Of a stretch of DNA of 64,000 nt, positions 51,481-61,531 are shown piece after piece; position 1 is the stretch's first letter; every line of letters starts with the position of its first letter. Made by a program: the position numbers and the translations under genes. The notes under the pieces were generated by a model. The model was not told where the DNA came from. It worked only from the letters and a program-made list of their open reading frames with translations, and did not search any database. Source of the DNA: Deinococcus hopiensis KR-140 (GTDB lineage: Bacteria > Deinococcota > Deinococci > Deinococcales > Deinococcaceae); the NCBI RefSeq assembly GCF_900176165.1, contig NZ_FWWU01000009.1:3064236-3128235 (forward strand), in the 5' to 3' direction.

Positions 51481-52229
51481 GTCGCCTGCCAGAATAGCGG
51501 CTTACGGTTTGGCACACCCTCGCGGCGGGGATATTTTGGAGGCGTCGGAGCCACTTTCTCCACGATCACGAGGGTCCGCGCGTCCCCGGTCACGGGCAGC
51601 GTGAAGGGCTCCACCGTGCGGAGCTCGCCGCCCACCTCGGCCGCAGCCCTCGTGCCGGCCTCCAGTTCCTCCGGAGTGATCGGGCCCTTCTGGGCGACGA
51701 GCAGGCCGCCGACGGGCAGGAACGGCAGGGCCAGCTCGGCCAAGATGGGCAGGGCCGCCACCGCCCGCGTGACCACCCGTCCATACCGCTCGCGGTGTTC
51801 GGGGTCCTGGCCCAGCGTCTCTGCCCGCCCAGTAAGCGGCCGAACCTGCGTGAGCCCGAGGGCGGCGGCGGTCCGGGCCACAAAGTCCACCTTCTTGCGG
51901 GTGGCGTCCACCGGTACGAGCTGAAGTTCGGGGTGCACAATGGCGAGGGGCAGGGCGGGAAACCCCGCGCCTGTGCCCAGATCCAGCGCGCGCTTTTCCC
52001 CAGCCACCCCCTGCTCCGCCAGCCAACCGCCGCGCAGGCAGGTCAGCGAATCCACAAAATGCTTGAGCACGATGTCGCGCTCTTGCCGCAGGGCCGTGAG
52101 GTTCATCTGGGCGGCCCCCTGCAGCAGCAGTTCGTGAAGCTGCCTGAACTGCTCCACCTGCTCGGCCGACAATTCCAACCCCAGTTCCCCCATGCCCTGC
52201 CTCAACAACGCCTCGCCTTCGGGCGTCAT
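51477..52229 (-). CDS. rsmG: 16S rRNA m7G527 methyltransferase RsmG (GidB)
   Basis: The 250-residue protein has the SAM-binding [16 protein letters not shown] and family segments [20 protein letters not shown] and [11 protein letters not shown]. It methylates G527 of 16S rRNA. ATGA overlaps on both sides place it in the mnmG-par operon. Confidence 0.96.
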
Positions 52230-52585
52230 AAGCTGTACTTCTCTTTCATCGCGGTGTACCGCTCGAATACGTGTTCATCCATCTCCTCCAGAGGCAGGGC
52301 GTCCAACAACGGCACCAGGTGTTTCCGCAGCGTGTCGCCCCGCGCCATCCATTGAAAGTAGCTGCGGCCTCCGTGGTGGTAGGGCCCGTACAGGCGTGAA
52401 CCCGGGCACCACGCGACAAGGCGGTGAAACAGCCGCTCGTGCCGCAGATGCATCCGGACCGTCACCTGCGGCTGTTTGCCATCGCCACCGAAGTGACCCT
52501 CTCCGATAAGAACGCCCAGCAGGACGCCCTGCTCCAGCAATGTTGGGATCAACGCCACCTCTCCTGCCTCTTGTTTCACCGTCAA
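52226..52585 (-). CDS. LAGLIDADG-like protein embedded between mnmG and rsmG
   Basis: The 119-residue protein matches one LAGLIDADG domain: an amphipathic helix [16 protein letters not shown] in place of LAGLIDADG, then [37 protein letters not shown] and a last helix. The acidic residue survives as Glu in GEGHF. Start is TTG 52585, or GTG 52579. Its stop overlaps rsmG (ATGA), and mnmG ends 33 bases upstream, so it is fully built into the operon rather than inserted in a gene. It may be a domesticated homing-endonuclease fold with a DNA-binding role. Confidence 0.75.
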   Translation of the reverse strand: MTVKQEAGEVALIPTLLEQGVLLGVLIGEGHFGGDGKQPQVTVRMHLRHERLFHRLVAWCPGSRLYGPYHHGGRSYFQWMARGDTLRKHLVPLLDALPLEEMDEHVFERYTAMKEKYSL

Positions 52586-52599
52586 GTTTCCCGTGAAAC
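52586..52599. promoter_or_regulatory. parS-like site 1
   Basis: GTTTCCCGTGAAAC differs from the core parS palindrome GTTTCACGTGAAAC at one base. It sits directly before the start of the LAGLIDADG-like gene. Confidence 0.55.
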
Positions 52600-52618
52600 G
52601 GGCGGGAGGTCAAGCGCG

Positions 52619-54430
52619 CTACCCCCCAGAGTGCTGAGACTCGCCTTGCCTGCGGAGGTGGACAAGCAGGGCGCTGATGTCGGCGTGCCGAACTCCGGGA
52701 AGGCGTGAGGCCTGTTCCACGGTGCTGGGGCGCGAGCGGTTCAGCTTCTCACGCGCCTCATTGGACAAGGAGCCGATGGCCAGGAAGTCCACGCCGGCCA
52801 GGCTCAATTGCCGAGCGCGGCCCTCGGCAGCCAACTGGCGCTCGGCCCGTTCGATGTAACCCGCGTACTTCACGCGGATCGCCACAGCCTCGCGTTCCTC
52901 CGGCGAAAGGGTGGGAAGCACCAGACCCAGCGCCTCCACGTCTTCCAGGCCAAATTCCGGACGCCGCAACCAGGTCTCCCCCGTCTGCCCCTGCACCCGC
53001 TGGGTCTGCAGCGCGCGAATGCCCGCTTGAACCCGGATGTACTTCCCTTGGACCTCCTGCTGGGTCGCTTGATCCACCAGGCCGAGCTGCACACCCAGAC
53101 TTGTCAGCCGCTCATCGGCGTTGTCCTGACGCACAAGCAGGCGGTGTTCTACACGGCTGGTCATCATGCGGTAGGGCTCGTCGCTTCCCTTGAAAACCAG
53201 GTCGTCAAGCAGAACCCCGATATACCCCGTTTCACGTGAAATCTGACGTTCGGGAAGCCCCTCAGCTCGCCGCCCCGCGGCCGTTCCCGCCACCAGGCCC
53301 TGGGCCGCTGCCTCCTCGTAACCGCTCGTACCGTTAATCTGCCCGGCTGTGAAAACTCCCGGTAAGAAGCGCGACTCTAGATTGAGGGTCAACTCGGTCG
53401 AATCCACCACGTCGTATTCCACAGCGTAGGCGTAACGGTGAATAACCGCCTGCTCGAAGCCCGGCAGCGTTCGGACCAACTGGTCTTGCAACGCTGGGGG
53501 AAGGCTGGAACTGAAGCCCTGCAGGTAGACCTCGCTGGTCTGGATGCCGTCCGGTTCCACAAACAGAAGGTGGCGGTCATGGTGGGCAAAGCGCACCACC
53601 TTGTCTTCGATGCTGGGGCAGTAGCGCGGCCCCAGACCCTCGATATCGCCGGCATACATAGGTGACTCGTGGAGGTTCTCGTGAATCAGGCGGTGGGTTT
53701 CTGGGGTGGTGTGGGTCTGCCAGGTGGGTGATACTGCGGCCCGCGGTCCTGGCTGGCCCGTAAAGCCCCGGGGCTGAGGGTCGGCAGGCAGTTCCAGCAG
53801 ATCCGAGAAGCGTACCGAGTCCGCACGTACCCGGGGTGGCGTGCCCGTCTTGTAGCGCTTGAGGACGTGTCCACCTCGGGCCAGCGGCGTACTCAGGAAA
53901 CGCGAGGGTGGCTCGCCCTGACGCCCTTCGGGACGGGAGTGCCGGCCATACCAGGTGACGCCACGCATAAATGTCCCAGCAGCCACCACCACGCTGCGGG
54001 CATGCAGTCGGCGCCCATCTGTCGTGACCACCCACCAGCCTCCCTGACCATCAGCCTCCAGGTCCGCCGCTTCCCCCCGCACCACCTCGATGCTGGAGTG
54101 GCCCAGAATGATGTCCTGCGCCCGTTCGGCGTAGGCGTCACGCTCATTTTGCACGCGCAGCGACTGTACGGCCGGTCCCTTACTCGCGTTCAACACGCGG
54201 GTATGGATGGCCGTCTCGTCGGCCAGCCGCCCCATCAGACCCCCCAGTGCCTGCACCTCGAACACCAGCTGGCTCTTGCCGGGGCCACCTACAGCCGGGT
54301 TGCAGGGCATACGGCCGATGGTGGCCGGGTTGGCAACCAGCAGCGCCGTGGGAGCGAACTTTGCGGCGGCCCAGGCCGCTTCAAGCCCTGCGTGTCCGCC
54401 TCCGATAACAACGACATTCCAGCCACTCAT
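52619..54430 (-). CDS. mnmG: tRNA uridine-5-carboxymethylaminomethyl modification enzyme MnmG (GidA)
   Basis: The 603-residue protein has the FAD motif [17 protein letters not shown] and both family signatures, [11 protein letters not shown] and [17 protein letters not shown]. With MnmE it modifies U34 of tRNAs. TACACT lies 9 bases before ATG 54430. A parS-like site is inside the gene at 53229-53242. First gene of the mnmG-parB operon. Confidence 0.97.
   Translation of the reverse strand: MSGWNVVVIGGGHAGLEAAWAAAKFAPTALLVANPATIGRMPCNPAVGGPGKSQLVFEVQALGGLMGRLADETAIHTRVLNASKGPAVQSLRVQNERDAYAERAQDIILGHSSIEVVRGEAADLEADGQGGWWVVTTDGRRLHARSVVVAAGTFMRGVTWYGRHSRPEGRQGEPPSRFLSTPLARGGHVLKRYKTGTPPRVRADSVRFSDLLELPADPQPRGFTGQPGPRAAVSPTWQTHTTPETHRLIHENLHESPMYAGDIEGLGPRYCPSIEDKVVRFAHHDRHLLFVEPDGIQTSEVYLQGFSSSLPPALQDQLVRTLPGFEQAVIHRYAYAVEYDVVDSTELTLNLESRFLPGVFTAGQINGTSGYEEAAAQGLVAGTAAGRRAEGLPERQISRETGYIGVLLDDLVFKGSDEPYRMMTSRVEHRLLVRQDNADERLTSLGVQLGLVDQATQQEVQGKYIRVQAGIRALQTQRVQGQTGETWLRRPEFGLEDVEALGLVLPTLSPEEREAVAIRVKYAGYIERAERQLAAEGRARQLSLAGVDFLAIGSLSNEAREKLNRSRPSTVEQASRLPGVRHADISALLVHLRRQGESQHSGG
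53229..53242. promoter_or_regulatory. parS-like site 2, inside mnmG
   Basis: GTTTCACGTGAAAT matches 13 of 14 bases of the parS core GTTTCACGTGAAAC. Confidence 0.75.
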
Positions 54431-54490
54431 CTCGCGACGAGTGTAGCAGTGGGGGAGAGGCGGCATTCCGCTCGGGGTGACGGTAGAGGC

Positions 54491-54504
54491 GTTTCACGTG
54501 AAAT
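54491..54504. promoter_or_regulatory. parS-like site 3, upstream of mnmG
   Basis: GTTTCACGTGAAAT, identical to the site in mnmG, lies between mnmG and the divergent E1 alpha gene. Confidence 0.75.
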
Positions 54505-54592
54505 CAAACAAAACCCGTCGCGTCCCCCTCTGGAAGACGGGGCAGCGGGAGGCGGGGCAGGGAGAGTGGAGCCGCAGGGATAGACAAGCGGC

Positions 54593-54614
54593 TAGAATAC
54601 CTAACGAGCGTTAG
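54593..54614 (+). promoter_or_regulatory. bkd promoter -10 and TetR-type operator
   Basis: TAGAAT (54593-54598) is followed at once by the palindrome CTAACGAGCGTTAG (54601-54614). The pattern CNAACGNNCGNTNG is that of TetR-family regulators of acyl-CoA metabolism, such as Thermus PaaR. It covers the likely transcription start, so it fits a repressor site. No TetR gene lies in the window. Confidence 0.6.
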
Positions 54615-54677
54615 ACCAATACTTCCGGGGTACGGCTGCCTGCGGGCAGTCCCAACCCCTGCCGCTCAGGAGGCTTC

Positions 54678-55787
54678 ATGATTCAGCCGTTCACGTCTGA
54701 TCCGCTGCGGTGGGTCTCTGAAGACGGCCAACCCGTGCGGGACCTGCCCGTCCGCTTTACCCCCGAGGTGCTGCGTGAGCTGCACGGCGAGATGGTACGG
54801 GCGCGGGAATTTGACCGCAAACTCGTCACCCTGTTGCGACAGGGCCGCACCACCTTCTATGCCCAGGCAAGCGGTATGGAGGCAACGCAGGTGGGCCTGG
54901 CCCGTTCGCTGCGCGTTGGCCACGACTGGGTGTGGCCGTACTACCGTGACCATGCCCTCGGCCTGGCGATGGGCGTCCCTATGGCCGATCTCGTCAGCCA
55001 ATGCCTGGGGACCAATTCGGATCTGTCGAGGGGCCGACAGATGCCGCATCACTTTGCGGCGGCCCGCCAGAACTTCGTGTCGATCAGTTCCTCCATCGCC
55101 TCGCAGGTACCGCCGGCGGCCGGAAACGCGATGGCCCAGAAGTACCTGGGCACGGACGAGATCACGGTATGCACCTTTGGTGATGGAGCCACGAGTGAGG
55201 GCGACTGGCACGCAGGCATGAACATGGCGGGGGCAGCGGGCGCGCCTTGCCTGTTCGTATGCGAGAACAACCAGTGGGCCATCAGCACCAATCTGCGGGC
55301 GCAGACCGCCAGCGAGACCATTCACATCAAGGCGAAGGCCTACGGGATGCCCGGCTATTACGTGGACGGCAACGACATCGTCGCCGTGATGGAAGTGTTG
55401 GGGCACGTGGCGGCCGAGGTACGTGCTGGCAAAGGACCTGCCCTCGTCGAGTGCCTGACCTACCGCGTCGGTTCACACTCCAACGCGGACGCGGACGCCG
55501 AGAAGTTCTACCGCACCCGAGAGGAAGTGGGCGAGTGGCTGGCGCGCGACCCCATCGTTCGGGTGGAGCGGCTGCTGGAGCATCTCGGCCAGCCGGTGAC
55601 GGCCGAGGAACGCGCAGGCCTGATCAGCGCTGCCCACCGTGAAGTGGACGAGGCCGTCCTCGCCGCCGAGGCCACTGGGCAGCCCGACTGGCGCATCATG
55701 TTCGAGGACGTGTATGCGGACACACCGGTGCATCTGCGGGAGCAGGCCGCGTTCCTGCGCCAGGAACAGGAAGGGGGCCGGGCATGA
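54678..55787 (+). CDS. bkdA1: Branched-chain 2-oxoacid dehydrogenase E1 alpha
   Basis: The 369-residue protein is a TPP-binding E1 alpha chain ([18 protein letters not shown] then [24 protein letters not shown]). The family also includes pyruvate dehydrogenase E1 alpha, but the RLVSVSS-like region and length point to the branched-chain type. ATG 54678 follows AGGAGG. E1 beta follows with an ATGA overlap. Confidence 0.93.
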   Translation: MIQPFTSDPLRWVSEDGQPVRDLPVRFTPEVLRELHGEMVRAREFDRKLVTLLRQGRTTFYAQASGMEATQVGLARSLRVGHDWVWPYYRDHALGLAMGVPMADLVSQCLGTNSDLSRGRQMPHHFAAARQNFVSISSSIASQVPPAAGNAMAQKYLGTDEITVCTFGDGATSEGDWHAGMNMAGAAGAPCLFVCENNQWAISTNLRAQTASETIHIKAKAYGMPGYYVDGNDIVAVMEVLGHVAAEVRAGKGPALVECLTYRVGSHSNADADAEKFYRTREEVGEWLARDPIVRVERLLEHLGQPVTAEERAGLISAAHREVDEAVLAAEATGQPDWRIMFEDVYADTPVHLREQAAFLRQEQEGGRA

Positions 55788-56821
55788 CGGCGACAACCCA
55801 GTCCAAAGCAGCAGAGCCCAAACCCACGGCCAACGCTGCCGAGGAAACCCGAACACTGACGCTGATCCAGGCAATCACCGAAGCGATGGCCGACGAACTT
55901 GCCCGCGACGAACGCGTCGTGGTGTTTGGGGAAGACGTGGGCGCGCGCGGAGGCGTGTTTCTCGCCACTGCTGGTCTACAAGCCCAGTTCGGTGCAAAGC
56001 GGGTGTTCGACACGCCTCTCAGCGAAGCGAGCATCGTGGGGGCTGCCGTAGGCATGGCGGTGCGGGGCCTGCGTCCCATCGCCGAGATCCAGTTCGCGGA
56101 CTACATGGGTCCCGGCTTCGATCAGATCATCAGCCAGGCCGCCAAGATCCGTTACCGCTCGGGCGGACAGTTTACTTCCCCTCTGGTCATTCGCACGCCC
56201 TCGGGCGGCGGTGTGAAGGGCGGGCACCACCACAGCCAGAGTCCGGAAAGCTACTTTGCACATACTCCGGGCCTCAAAGTTGTCATGCCGTCCACCCCTT
56301 ACGACGCCAAGGGCCTGCTCAAGGCGGCGGTGCGTGGCGGAGACCCCGTGATCTACTTCGAGCCCAAACGGCTCTACCGCGCGGCAAAGGGTGAGGTGCC
56401 CACCGGCGACTACACCGTCGAGATCGGCAAAGGTGCGGTGCGTCGCGAGGGCACGGACCTCACCATCATCGGCTACGGCGGCGTGATGCCCGACGCCGAG
56501 AAGGCCGCCCAGGCCCTCGCGGCTGAGGGCGTGCAGGCCGAGGTGATCGACTTGCGCTCGCTCGTACCTTGGGACCGGGACCTCGTGCTCGGCAGCGTGG
56601 AGAAGACGGGCCGCGCCGTGCTTGTGAGCGAGGCTCCGCGCACCTCCAACTTTATGGGTGAGGTCGCCTACGTCATCCAGGAGCAGCTGTTCGATGCCCT
56701 GCTCTCACCCGTGTTGCAGGTGGCGGGCTTCGACACGCCCTACCCCTACGTGCAGGACAAGGTGTACCTGCCCGGCGCGAACCGCATCGCCGCCGCATGC
56801 GTCCGGGCCCTGAACTACTGA
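55784..56821 (+). CDS. bkdA2: Branched-chain 2-oxoacid dehydrogenase E1 beta
   Basis: The 345-residue protein has the E1 beta pattern [51 protein letters not shown] substrate region and [13 protein letters not shown]. It forms the alpha2beta2 E1 that decarboxylates branched-chain oxoacids. The first 25 residues are a low-complexity Ala/Thr/Lys tail not typical of the family. Confidence 0.95.
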   Translation: MTATTQSKAAEPKPTANAAEETRTLTLIQAITEAMADELARDERVVVFGEDVGARGGVFLATAGLQAQFGAKRVFDTPLSEASIVGAAVGMAVRGLRPIAEIQFADYMGPGFDQIISQAAKIRYRSGGQFTSPLVIRTPSGGGVKGGHHHSQSPESYFAHTPGLKVVMPSTPYDAKGLLKAAVRGGDPVIYFEPKRLYRAAKGEVPTGDYTVEIGKGAVRREGTDLTIIGYGGVMPDAEKAAQALAAEGVQAEVIDLRSLVPWDRDLVLGSVEKTGRAVLVSEAPRTSNFMGEVAYVIQEQLFDALLSPVLQVAGFDTPYPYVQDKVYLPGANRIAAACVRALNY

Positions 56822-56834
56822 TGGAGCGCGGCGC

Positions 56835-57068
56835 ATGAAGCCTGATGCCCTGCGGCCCCTGCTGGGGGTCATCGGCCTCGCCGCCGGCTTTGGGGTGTAT
56901 GCCCTTTCGGAGCGTGCCCCCGAGCCGTGGCCGGGTGTGATCGTCGGCAGCCTGTTCGTGGCTCTGGGGATCACGGCCTGGGTCTACGGACGGGGCGAAC
57001 GCTGGATCCAGGGCCTTGGCGCCGCACTGCTCCTGTACGGCCTGCTCCGAATCCTGTTTCTCCACTGA
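56835..57068 (+). CDS. Small two-helix membrane protein inside the bkd operon
   Basis: The 77-residue protein has two or three hydrophobic helices (LLGVIGLAAGFGVYALS; VIVGSLFVALGITAWVYG; GLGAALLLYGLLRILFL). It sits 13 bases after E1 beta and 57 before E2, so it is co-transcribed with a soluble enzyme complex. No family recognised. Confidence 0.7.
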   Translation: MKPDALRPLLGVIGLAAGFGVYALSERAPEPWPGVIVGSLFVALGITAWVYGRGERWIQGLGAALLLYGLLRILFLH

Positions 57069-57125
57069 CCCCCATTGCTGCCGGCGTTCAGCCGGCAGCT
57101 CCCCCACTCCAATCCTGAGGTATCC

Positions 57126-58715
57126 ATGAAACAAGTCTTGCTGCCCGAACTCGCCGAGAGCGTTGTCGAGGGCGAAATTCTAAAATGGCTGGTGGCCGAG
57201 GGCGAGACCGTTGCCCTGGAACAGCCCTTGTGCGAAGTCATGACCGACAAAGTCACGGTGGAACTCCCCAGCCCCTATGCCGGCGTGCTGCAGCAGAGGT
57301 TGGCGAACGAGGGCGATGTGGTGGCCGTTCACGCCCCGATCGCCGTGATTGCCGAACCCGGTGAGGCCGGAGGGCATGGAGGAGGGGAGGGCGTGAGCAA
57401 CGCCGCCCAGACCGTGGCCCCCAGCATCACCGAAGCGGTTCAGGAGACGGCACAGAACCCTGAGGCGAACCACACCTCCCTTCCCACCCAAGCCGCCGAG
57501 GAGCGCGAGCATGTGGGCGGCGAGGGTGGCAGCATCGTGGAGGCTGGGCACGTGCAGGCCAAGGGGGACGACGACGCGAGCCTCTTCAAGGCGTTCTCGT
57601 CCGACGAGACGGTGAAGCTGCAGGGGCTGGGCAACCGGAGCGGCAGCGGCGCGCCCGGCACGTACACCGGCGGCACAGGCAGCATCCTCAACCGTGAGCA
57701 GACGCCTTCGGGCCGCACGAATGGCCGCGTGCTGGCCGTCCCCGCCGCCCGGCAACTGGCGCGCGAACTGGGCGTGGACCTCGCGCAGGTGCGGGGCAGC
57801 GGTCCGAATGGCCGTGTGCGCGTGCAGGACGTAACCGAACACGGACAGGGGCAGGCTGCGCCCGCAGCCGTGGCCCAAGCTGTGCCCACGCCTCAACCCC
57901 AGGCTGCCGCTCCGGCTCCAACCCCCGTTCCCAGCGCCCCAGCGGCCAAGGGCACCGGCGGAATGCCGGTCACGCCGGTGCAGTACCGCACGCCCAAGGG
58001 GTACGAGCACCTCGAAGACCGGGTGCCCCTGCGCGGCATGAGGCGGGCCATCTCCAACCAGATGCAGGCCAGCCACCTCTACACGGTGCGGACCCTGACG
58101 GTGGACGAGGTGAACCTCACCAAGCTCGTCGAGTTCCGCGCACGGGTGAAAGGCGAGGCGCAGGCCGCGGGCGTCAAGCTCTCCTACCTCCCCTTCATCT
58201 TCAAGGCGGTGGCAGTGGCGCTGCGCAAGTACCCCAGCCTCAACTCCTCGTTCGACGAGGCCACGGGCGAGATCGTAATGAAGCGCTACTTCAACCTCGG
58301 CATGGCGGTGGCGACCGACGCGGGCCTCACGGTGCCCGTTCTGCGTGACGTAAACCAGAAGAGCGTCTTTGAACTTGCTCGGCAGGTGGGGGACCTCGCC
58401 TCGCGGGCCCAGGCAGGCAAACTCACGCCCGATGAGCTGGCGGGCAGCACCTTCTCGGTCACGAACATCGGCTCTATCGGAGCGCTGTTCTCGTTCCCCA
58501 TCATCAATGTGCCCGACGCAGCGATTCTGGGCGTCCACTCCATCGTGAAGCGCCCCATCGTGGACGAACACGACAACATCGTCGTGGCGCATATGATGTA
58601 CCTGTCTCTGAGCTTTGATCACCGTCTGGTGGATGGCGCTGAAGCCGCGCGCTTCTGCAAGGAAGTGATTCGCCTGCTGGAAAGCCCGGACCGCCTGATG
58701 CTCGAAGCGATGTAA
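57126..58715 (+). CDS. bkdB: 2-oxoacid dehydrogenase E2 (dihydrolipoyl acyltransferase)
   Basis: The 529-residue protein has a lipoyl domain (1-76, lipoyl Lys42 in MTDKVTV), a long Gly/Ala/Glu linker, the peripheral E1/E3-binding domain (about 198-235; VPAARQLARELGVDLAQVRGSG), a Pro/Ala linker and the catalytic domain with SFDHRLVDGAEAA. It moves the acyl group to CoA. ATG 57126 follows GAGG. E3 is encoded at 41.8 kb. Confidence 0.95.
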   Translation: MKQVLLPELAESVVEGEILKWLVAEGETVALEQPLCEVMTDKVTVELPSPYAGVLQQRLANEGDVVAVHAPIAVIAEPGEAGGHGGGEGVSNAAQTVAPSITEAVQETAQNPEANHTSLPTQAAEEREHVGGEGGSIVEAGHVQAKGDDDASLFKAFSSDETVKLQGLGNRSGSGAPGTYTGGTGSILNREQTPSGRTNGRVLAVPAARQLARELGVDLAQVRGSGPNGRVRVQDVTEHGQGQAAPAAVAQAVPTPQPQAAAPAPTPVPSAPAAKGTGGMPVTPVQYRTPKGYEHLEDRVPLRGMRRAISNQMQASHLYTVRTLTVDEVNLTKLVEFRARVKGEAQAAGVKLSYLPFIFKAVAVALRKYPSLNSSFDEATGEIVMKRYFNLGMAVATDAGLTVPVLRDVNQKSVFELARQVGDLASRAQAGKLTPDELAGSTFSVTNIGSIGALFSFPIINVPDAAILGVHSIVKRPIVDEHDNIVVAHMMYLSLSFDHRLVDGAEAARFCKEVIRLLESPDRLMLEAM

Positions 58716-58738
58716 GGGCCCTCAGCGGTTCGCCGTCA

Positions 58739-58790
58739 GCCGTCAGCTTCAGGGCCGAGCGCTGACGGCCCACTGCTGACGGCTTTTCTT
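58739..58790 (+). terminator. Terminator of the bkd operon
   Basis: GCCGTCAGC occurs at 58732-58740 and 58739-58747; GCTGACGGC occurs at 58761-58769 and 58775-58783, the latter followed by TTTTCTT. Two alternative stems are possible. Confidence 0.75.
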
Positions 58791-58890
58791 AAAGGCCACG
58801 TCATAGCGCCGTCAGATTGGCGCGTTAGGGTGGTGAAAGATGGAACGCAGACTCCAGCGTGGCGTTCCGGGATTGGATAGATTGACCGTG

Positions 58891-59334
58891 ATGAACCGCA
58901 TCCCCGTGCTCCTGACCCTGCTCGCGCTCGCCGCTCCGGCGCAGGCGCTGCGGCTGATTGTCTGGGACCCGGAACTGCGGGACGTGCTGGGATCAGGGGA
59001 AACCAGCGGTGGGCGGATGACTGTGCAGCTGCTGCAGGGTTACGTCGGCCCGGTCAAACTGGTCTTTTCCCGCGACGAAGACGAGAAGGCCCGGGGCCTC
59101 TACAATGGCGTGCAAAGCGGTTACAACGGGCTGATCAAGGACGGCCAGCTGACCCTGGACACGCCGGGCAGCGACGTGACCCTCACGAAATTTCTGTCGG
59201 GCCTGAAGCTGAGCGTGCAGGTCCAGCCCGCCACCCAGATTCTGGAATTGCCGGGACTGCGCAGCGCCCCCGACAAGAACAAAGAGAAAGAGAAGGGCAA
59301 GCCCAATTCTCCCAAAACACCTGGAGGTCAGTGA
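58891..59334 (+). CDS. Small secreted protein coupled to a two-component system
   Basis: The 147-residue protein has a signal peptide ([19 protein letters not shown]) and a charged, low-complexity C-terminus ([19 protein letters not shown]). No family known. ATG 58891 has TAGATT 7 bases upstream (58878-58883), a leaderless start. Its stop overlaps the response-regulator ATG (TGATG), so it is translated with the two-component genes and may be its signal input or accessory protein. Confidence 0.75.
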   Translation: MNRIPVLLTLLALAAPAQALRLIVWDPELRDVLGSGETSGGRMTVQLLQGYVGPVKLVFSRDEDEKARGLYNGVQSGYNGLIKDGQLTLDTPGSDVTLTKFLSGLKLSVQVQPATQILELPGLRSAPDKNKEKEKGKPNSPKTPGGQ

Positions 59335-59993
59335 TGCTCGCCCAAATTCTCGTCGTCGAGGACGATCCGCACCTCGGCCCGCTGCTCAAGGAATACCTCT
59401 CGGCCGATTACCTCGTCGAGCACGCCCCGACGCTTAAGAGCGCGCAGGCGTGGTTGGGCACCCACTCACCGCAGCTGATCTTGCTGGACCTTAACCTTCC
59501 TGATGGCGACGGTCTGGACCTCGTGCAGGCGCTACGGCAGTATTCCAGCACGCCCGTGCTGGTGCTCTCGGCACGCAGCGGCGTACAGGAGCGGGTGGCA
59601 GGCCTGAATGCGGGGGCCGACGACTACCTCACCAAGCCCTTTGCCATGCCCGAACTTGACGCGCGCATCACGGCTCTCCTGAGGCGCACGGCCGCCGGAA
59701 CGGGCGTGAACCTGGGCAACACCAGCCTGTCGACAAGCAGCCTGCTGCTGACCGTCAACGATAAGAACGTAAACCTCACCGAACACGAGGCGCGCATTCT
59801 TGAGCTGATGATGCGCACGCCTGAGCGCGTGTTCTCACGCGCGGACATCGAGGCGCACCTGTACGGTTGGGAAACGCCCAACAGCAACTCGGTGGAGGTC
59901 CGTATCTCCCAGCTGCGCAAGAAGCTGGAGCAGGCGGGCAGCGACCTGCGTATCCGGACCATCCGCAACGTGGGCTACGTCCTGCAGGTGTGA
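59334..59993 (+). CDS. OmpR-family response regulator
   Basis: The 219-residue protein has a receiver domain (phospho-acceptor Asp52 in [17 protein letters not shown] with the conserved Lys) and a winged-helix DNA-binding domain ([38 protein letters not shown]). ATG 59334 overlaps the stop of the small secreted protein gene. Confidence 0.95.
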   Translation: MLAQILVVEDDPHLGPLLKEYLSADYLVEHAPTLKSAQAWLGTHSPQLILLDLNLPDGDGLDLVQALRQYSSTPVLVLSARSGVQERVAGLNAGADDYLTKPFAMPELDARITALLRRTAAGTGVNLGNTSLSTSSLLLTVNDKNVNLTEHEARILELMMRTPERVFSRADIEAHLYGWETPNSNSVEVRISQLRKKLEQAGSDLRIRTIRNVGYVLQV

Positions 59994-60154
59994 GGCAGAT
60001 CTGGGAAAGCTCTTTGGGAAGGCCCGCGCCTTTCTGACACACTGGAGCAAATGTTGACGGGGAGACGGCAGTTCGGCGGGCGTGGGAGAGGGCTGCCCGC
60101 GCCGCTTTACCTCCTGCCACTCCACAGCAGCTCTGCACCCAAGGGCGGAGGTCC

Positions 60155-61504
60155 ATGATCCGGAGCGCGCCCCTCCATACCGCCCGGGTGGCGTGGCGGC
60201 ACAGCCTGCGGTTCCGGCTGGCCCTGACCTACACCCTGGTGGCGCTGCTCCTGATCGGTATGATCGGCGCTGGGGTGATGACCCTGCTGTTGCGGAGTAT
60301 GGACCGGCAGTTTCAAGCCCGGCTGGGGGACCGCGCCGAGGCCGTCGCCGAGCGCCTCACCACGCCGCAGCTGGGCCTGCGCCAGAAGTCCCCACCCACC
60401 AGCGGCTACACGGCCATTCTGGACGAACAGGGGCGTGTGGTGACGGCGGCGGCCGGGCTGGGCCTGGAAAACGGCGAGCCCTTTCCCTACAGCGGGCAGA
60501 CCCAGCCGGAAGTGCGCGGAACACCGATGCGGGCAGTGACGCGGGCAGCCGGCACATTTACCGTCTGGGTGGCCCTGCCCACAGACGACCTCGTGGTGGC
60601 CCGGCAGAGCGCCACTCGGGCACTGCTGTTCGCCCTGCTGCTTACGCCCGCTCTGATGCTGGTGATCGGGTGGTGGGTGGGCCGCAAGGCGCTGGCGAAC
60701 TTGGAAGAAGCAGCGGACCTGGCCGACCGCATCGACCCCACCCGCAGCCTCGCCACGCTGCCGCTGCCCGTGCAGGAGGACGAGGTTCACCGCCTGCTCG
60801 CAGCCCTCAACCGGCTCCTGGTCCGCATCGAGGCGGTGCAGTCGCGCGAGAAGCAGCTGCTGGGGCAGATCGTCCATGAGCTCGGCGCCCCACTGACGGT
60901 CCTGAAGGCCAGCCTGACCCGGGCCGGGGACCGCACCGGGGACGCTGAGGTGCTGCGCGCCGCCCTGGTGGCCGACGAGCTGACCTTTACCACGCAGGAC
61001 CTGATGCAGCTCGCGCGCGGTCAGCTGGAAATGCGGCTGGCGTGGCACTTTATCCCCGCCACCACCCTGCGTAGCCGGTTGGACCGACTGGTGCCCGGCA
61101 CCACTTTCGCCGGGCACTGGGACGGGATGCTGCTGTGCGACCCTGACCGCCTGACCCAGGCGCTGCGGAACTTGCTCGCCAACGCCCGCCGTGCTGCAGG
61201 GCCGGAGGGTAACGTTACCCTGACCCTAGAGGAGAGCGCCGAGCACATCACTTTCCGGGTACGTGACACTGGCCCCGGTCTGCCACCCGAACTCGGCGAC
61301 CAGATTTTCGAGCCCTTCGTCAGCGGCAGCGGCAGTAGCGGCCTGGGCCTGAGCGTGTCCCGGCAGATCGCCACCATGCACGGGGGCACATTGACCGCGG
61401 GCAACGCTCCGGGCGGGGGTGCGCAATTTTGCCTTACCATTCCCGGCGCGGCCCTCGGCGAGGAGGATGAGGAAGCGGAGGAAACCGTTTCTGCGTCTGC
61501 CTAG
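60155..61504 (+). CDS. Sensor histidine kinase
   Basis: The 449-residue protein has TM1 (about 20-46), a periplasmic domain of about 100 residues, TM2 (about 155-175), a HAMP-like region, the phospho-acceptor H-box [12 protein letters not shown] (His241) and the ATPase domain ([27 protein letters not shown]). It partners the regulator upstream. The 161-base gap has no gene. Confidence 0.95.
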   Translation: MIRSAPLHTARVAWRHSLRFRLALTYTLVALLLIGMIGAGVMTLLLRSMDRQFQARLGDRAEAVAERLTTPQLGLRQKSPPTSGYTAILDEQGRVVTAAAGLGLENGEPFPYSGQTQPEVRGTPMRAVTRAAGTFTVWVALPTDDLVVARQSATRALLFALLLTPALMLVIGWWVGRKALANLEEAADLADRIDPTRSLATLPLPVQEDEVHRLLAALNRLLVRIEAVQSREKQLLGQIVHELGAPLTVLKASLTRAGDRTGDAEVLRAALVADELTFTTQDLMQLARGQLEMRLAWHFIPATTLRSRLDRLVPGTTFAGHWDGMLLCDPDRLTQALRNLLANARRAAGPEGNVTLTLEESAEHITFRVRDTGPGLPPELGDQIFEPFVSGSGSSGLGLSVSRQIATMHGGTLTAGNAPGGGAQFCLTIPGAALGEEDEEAEETVSASA

Positions 61505-61531
61505 CTCGCGCGGCCCAGCTATCCTGACCCG

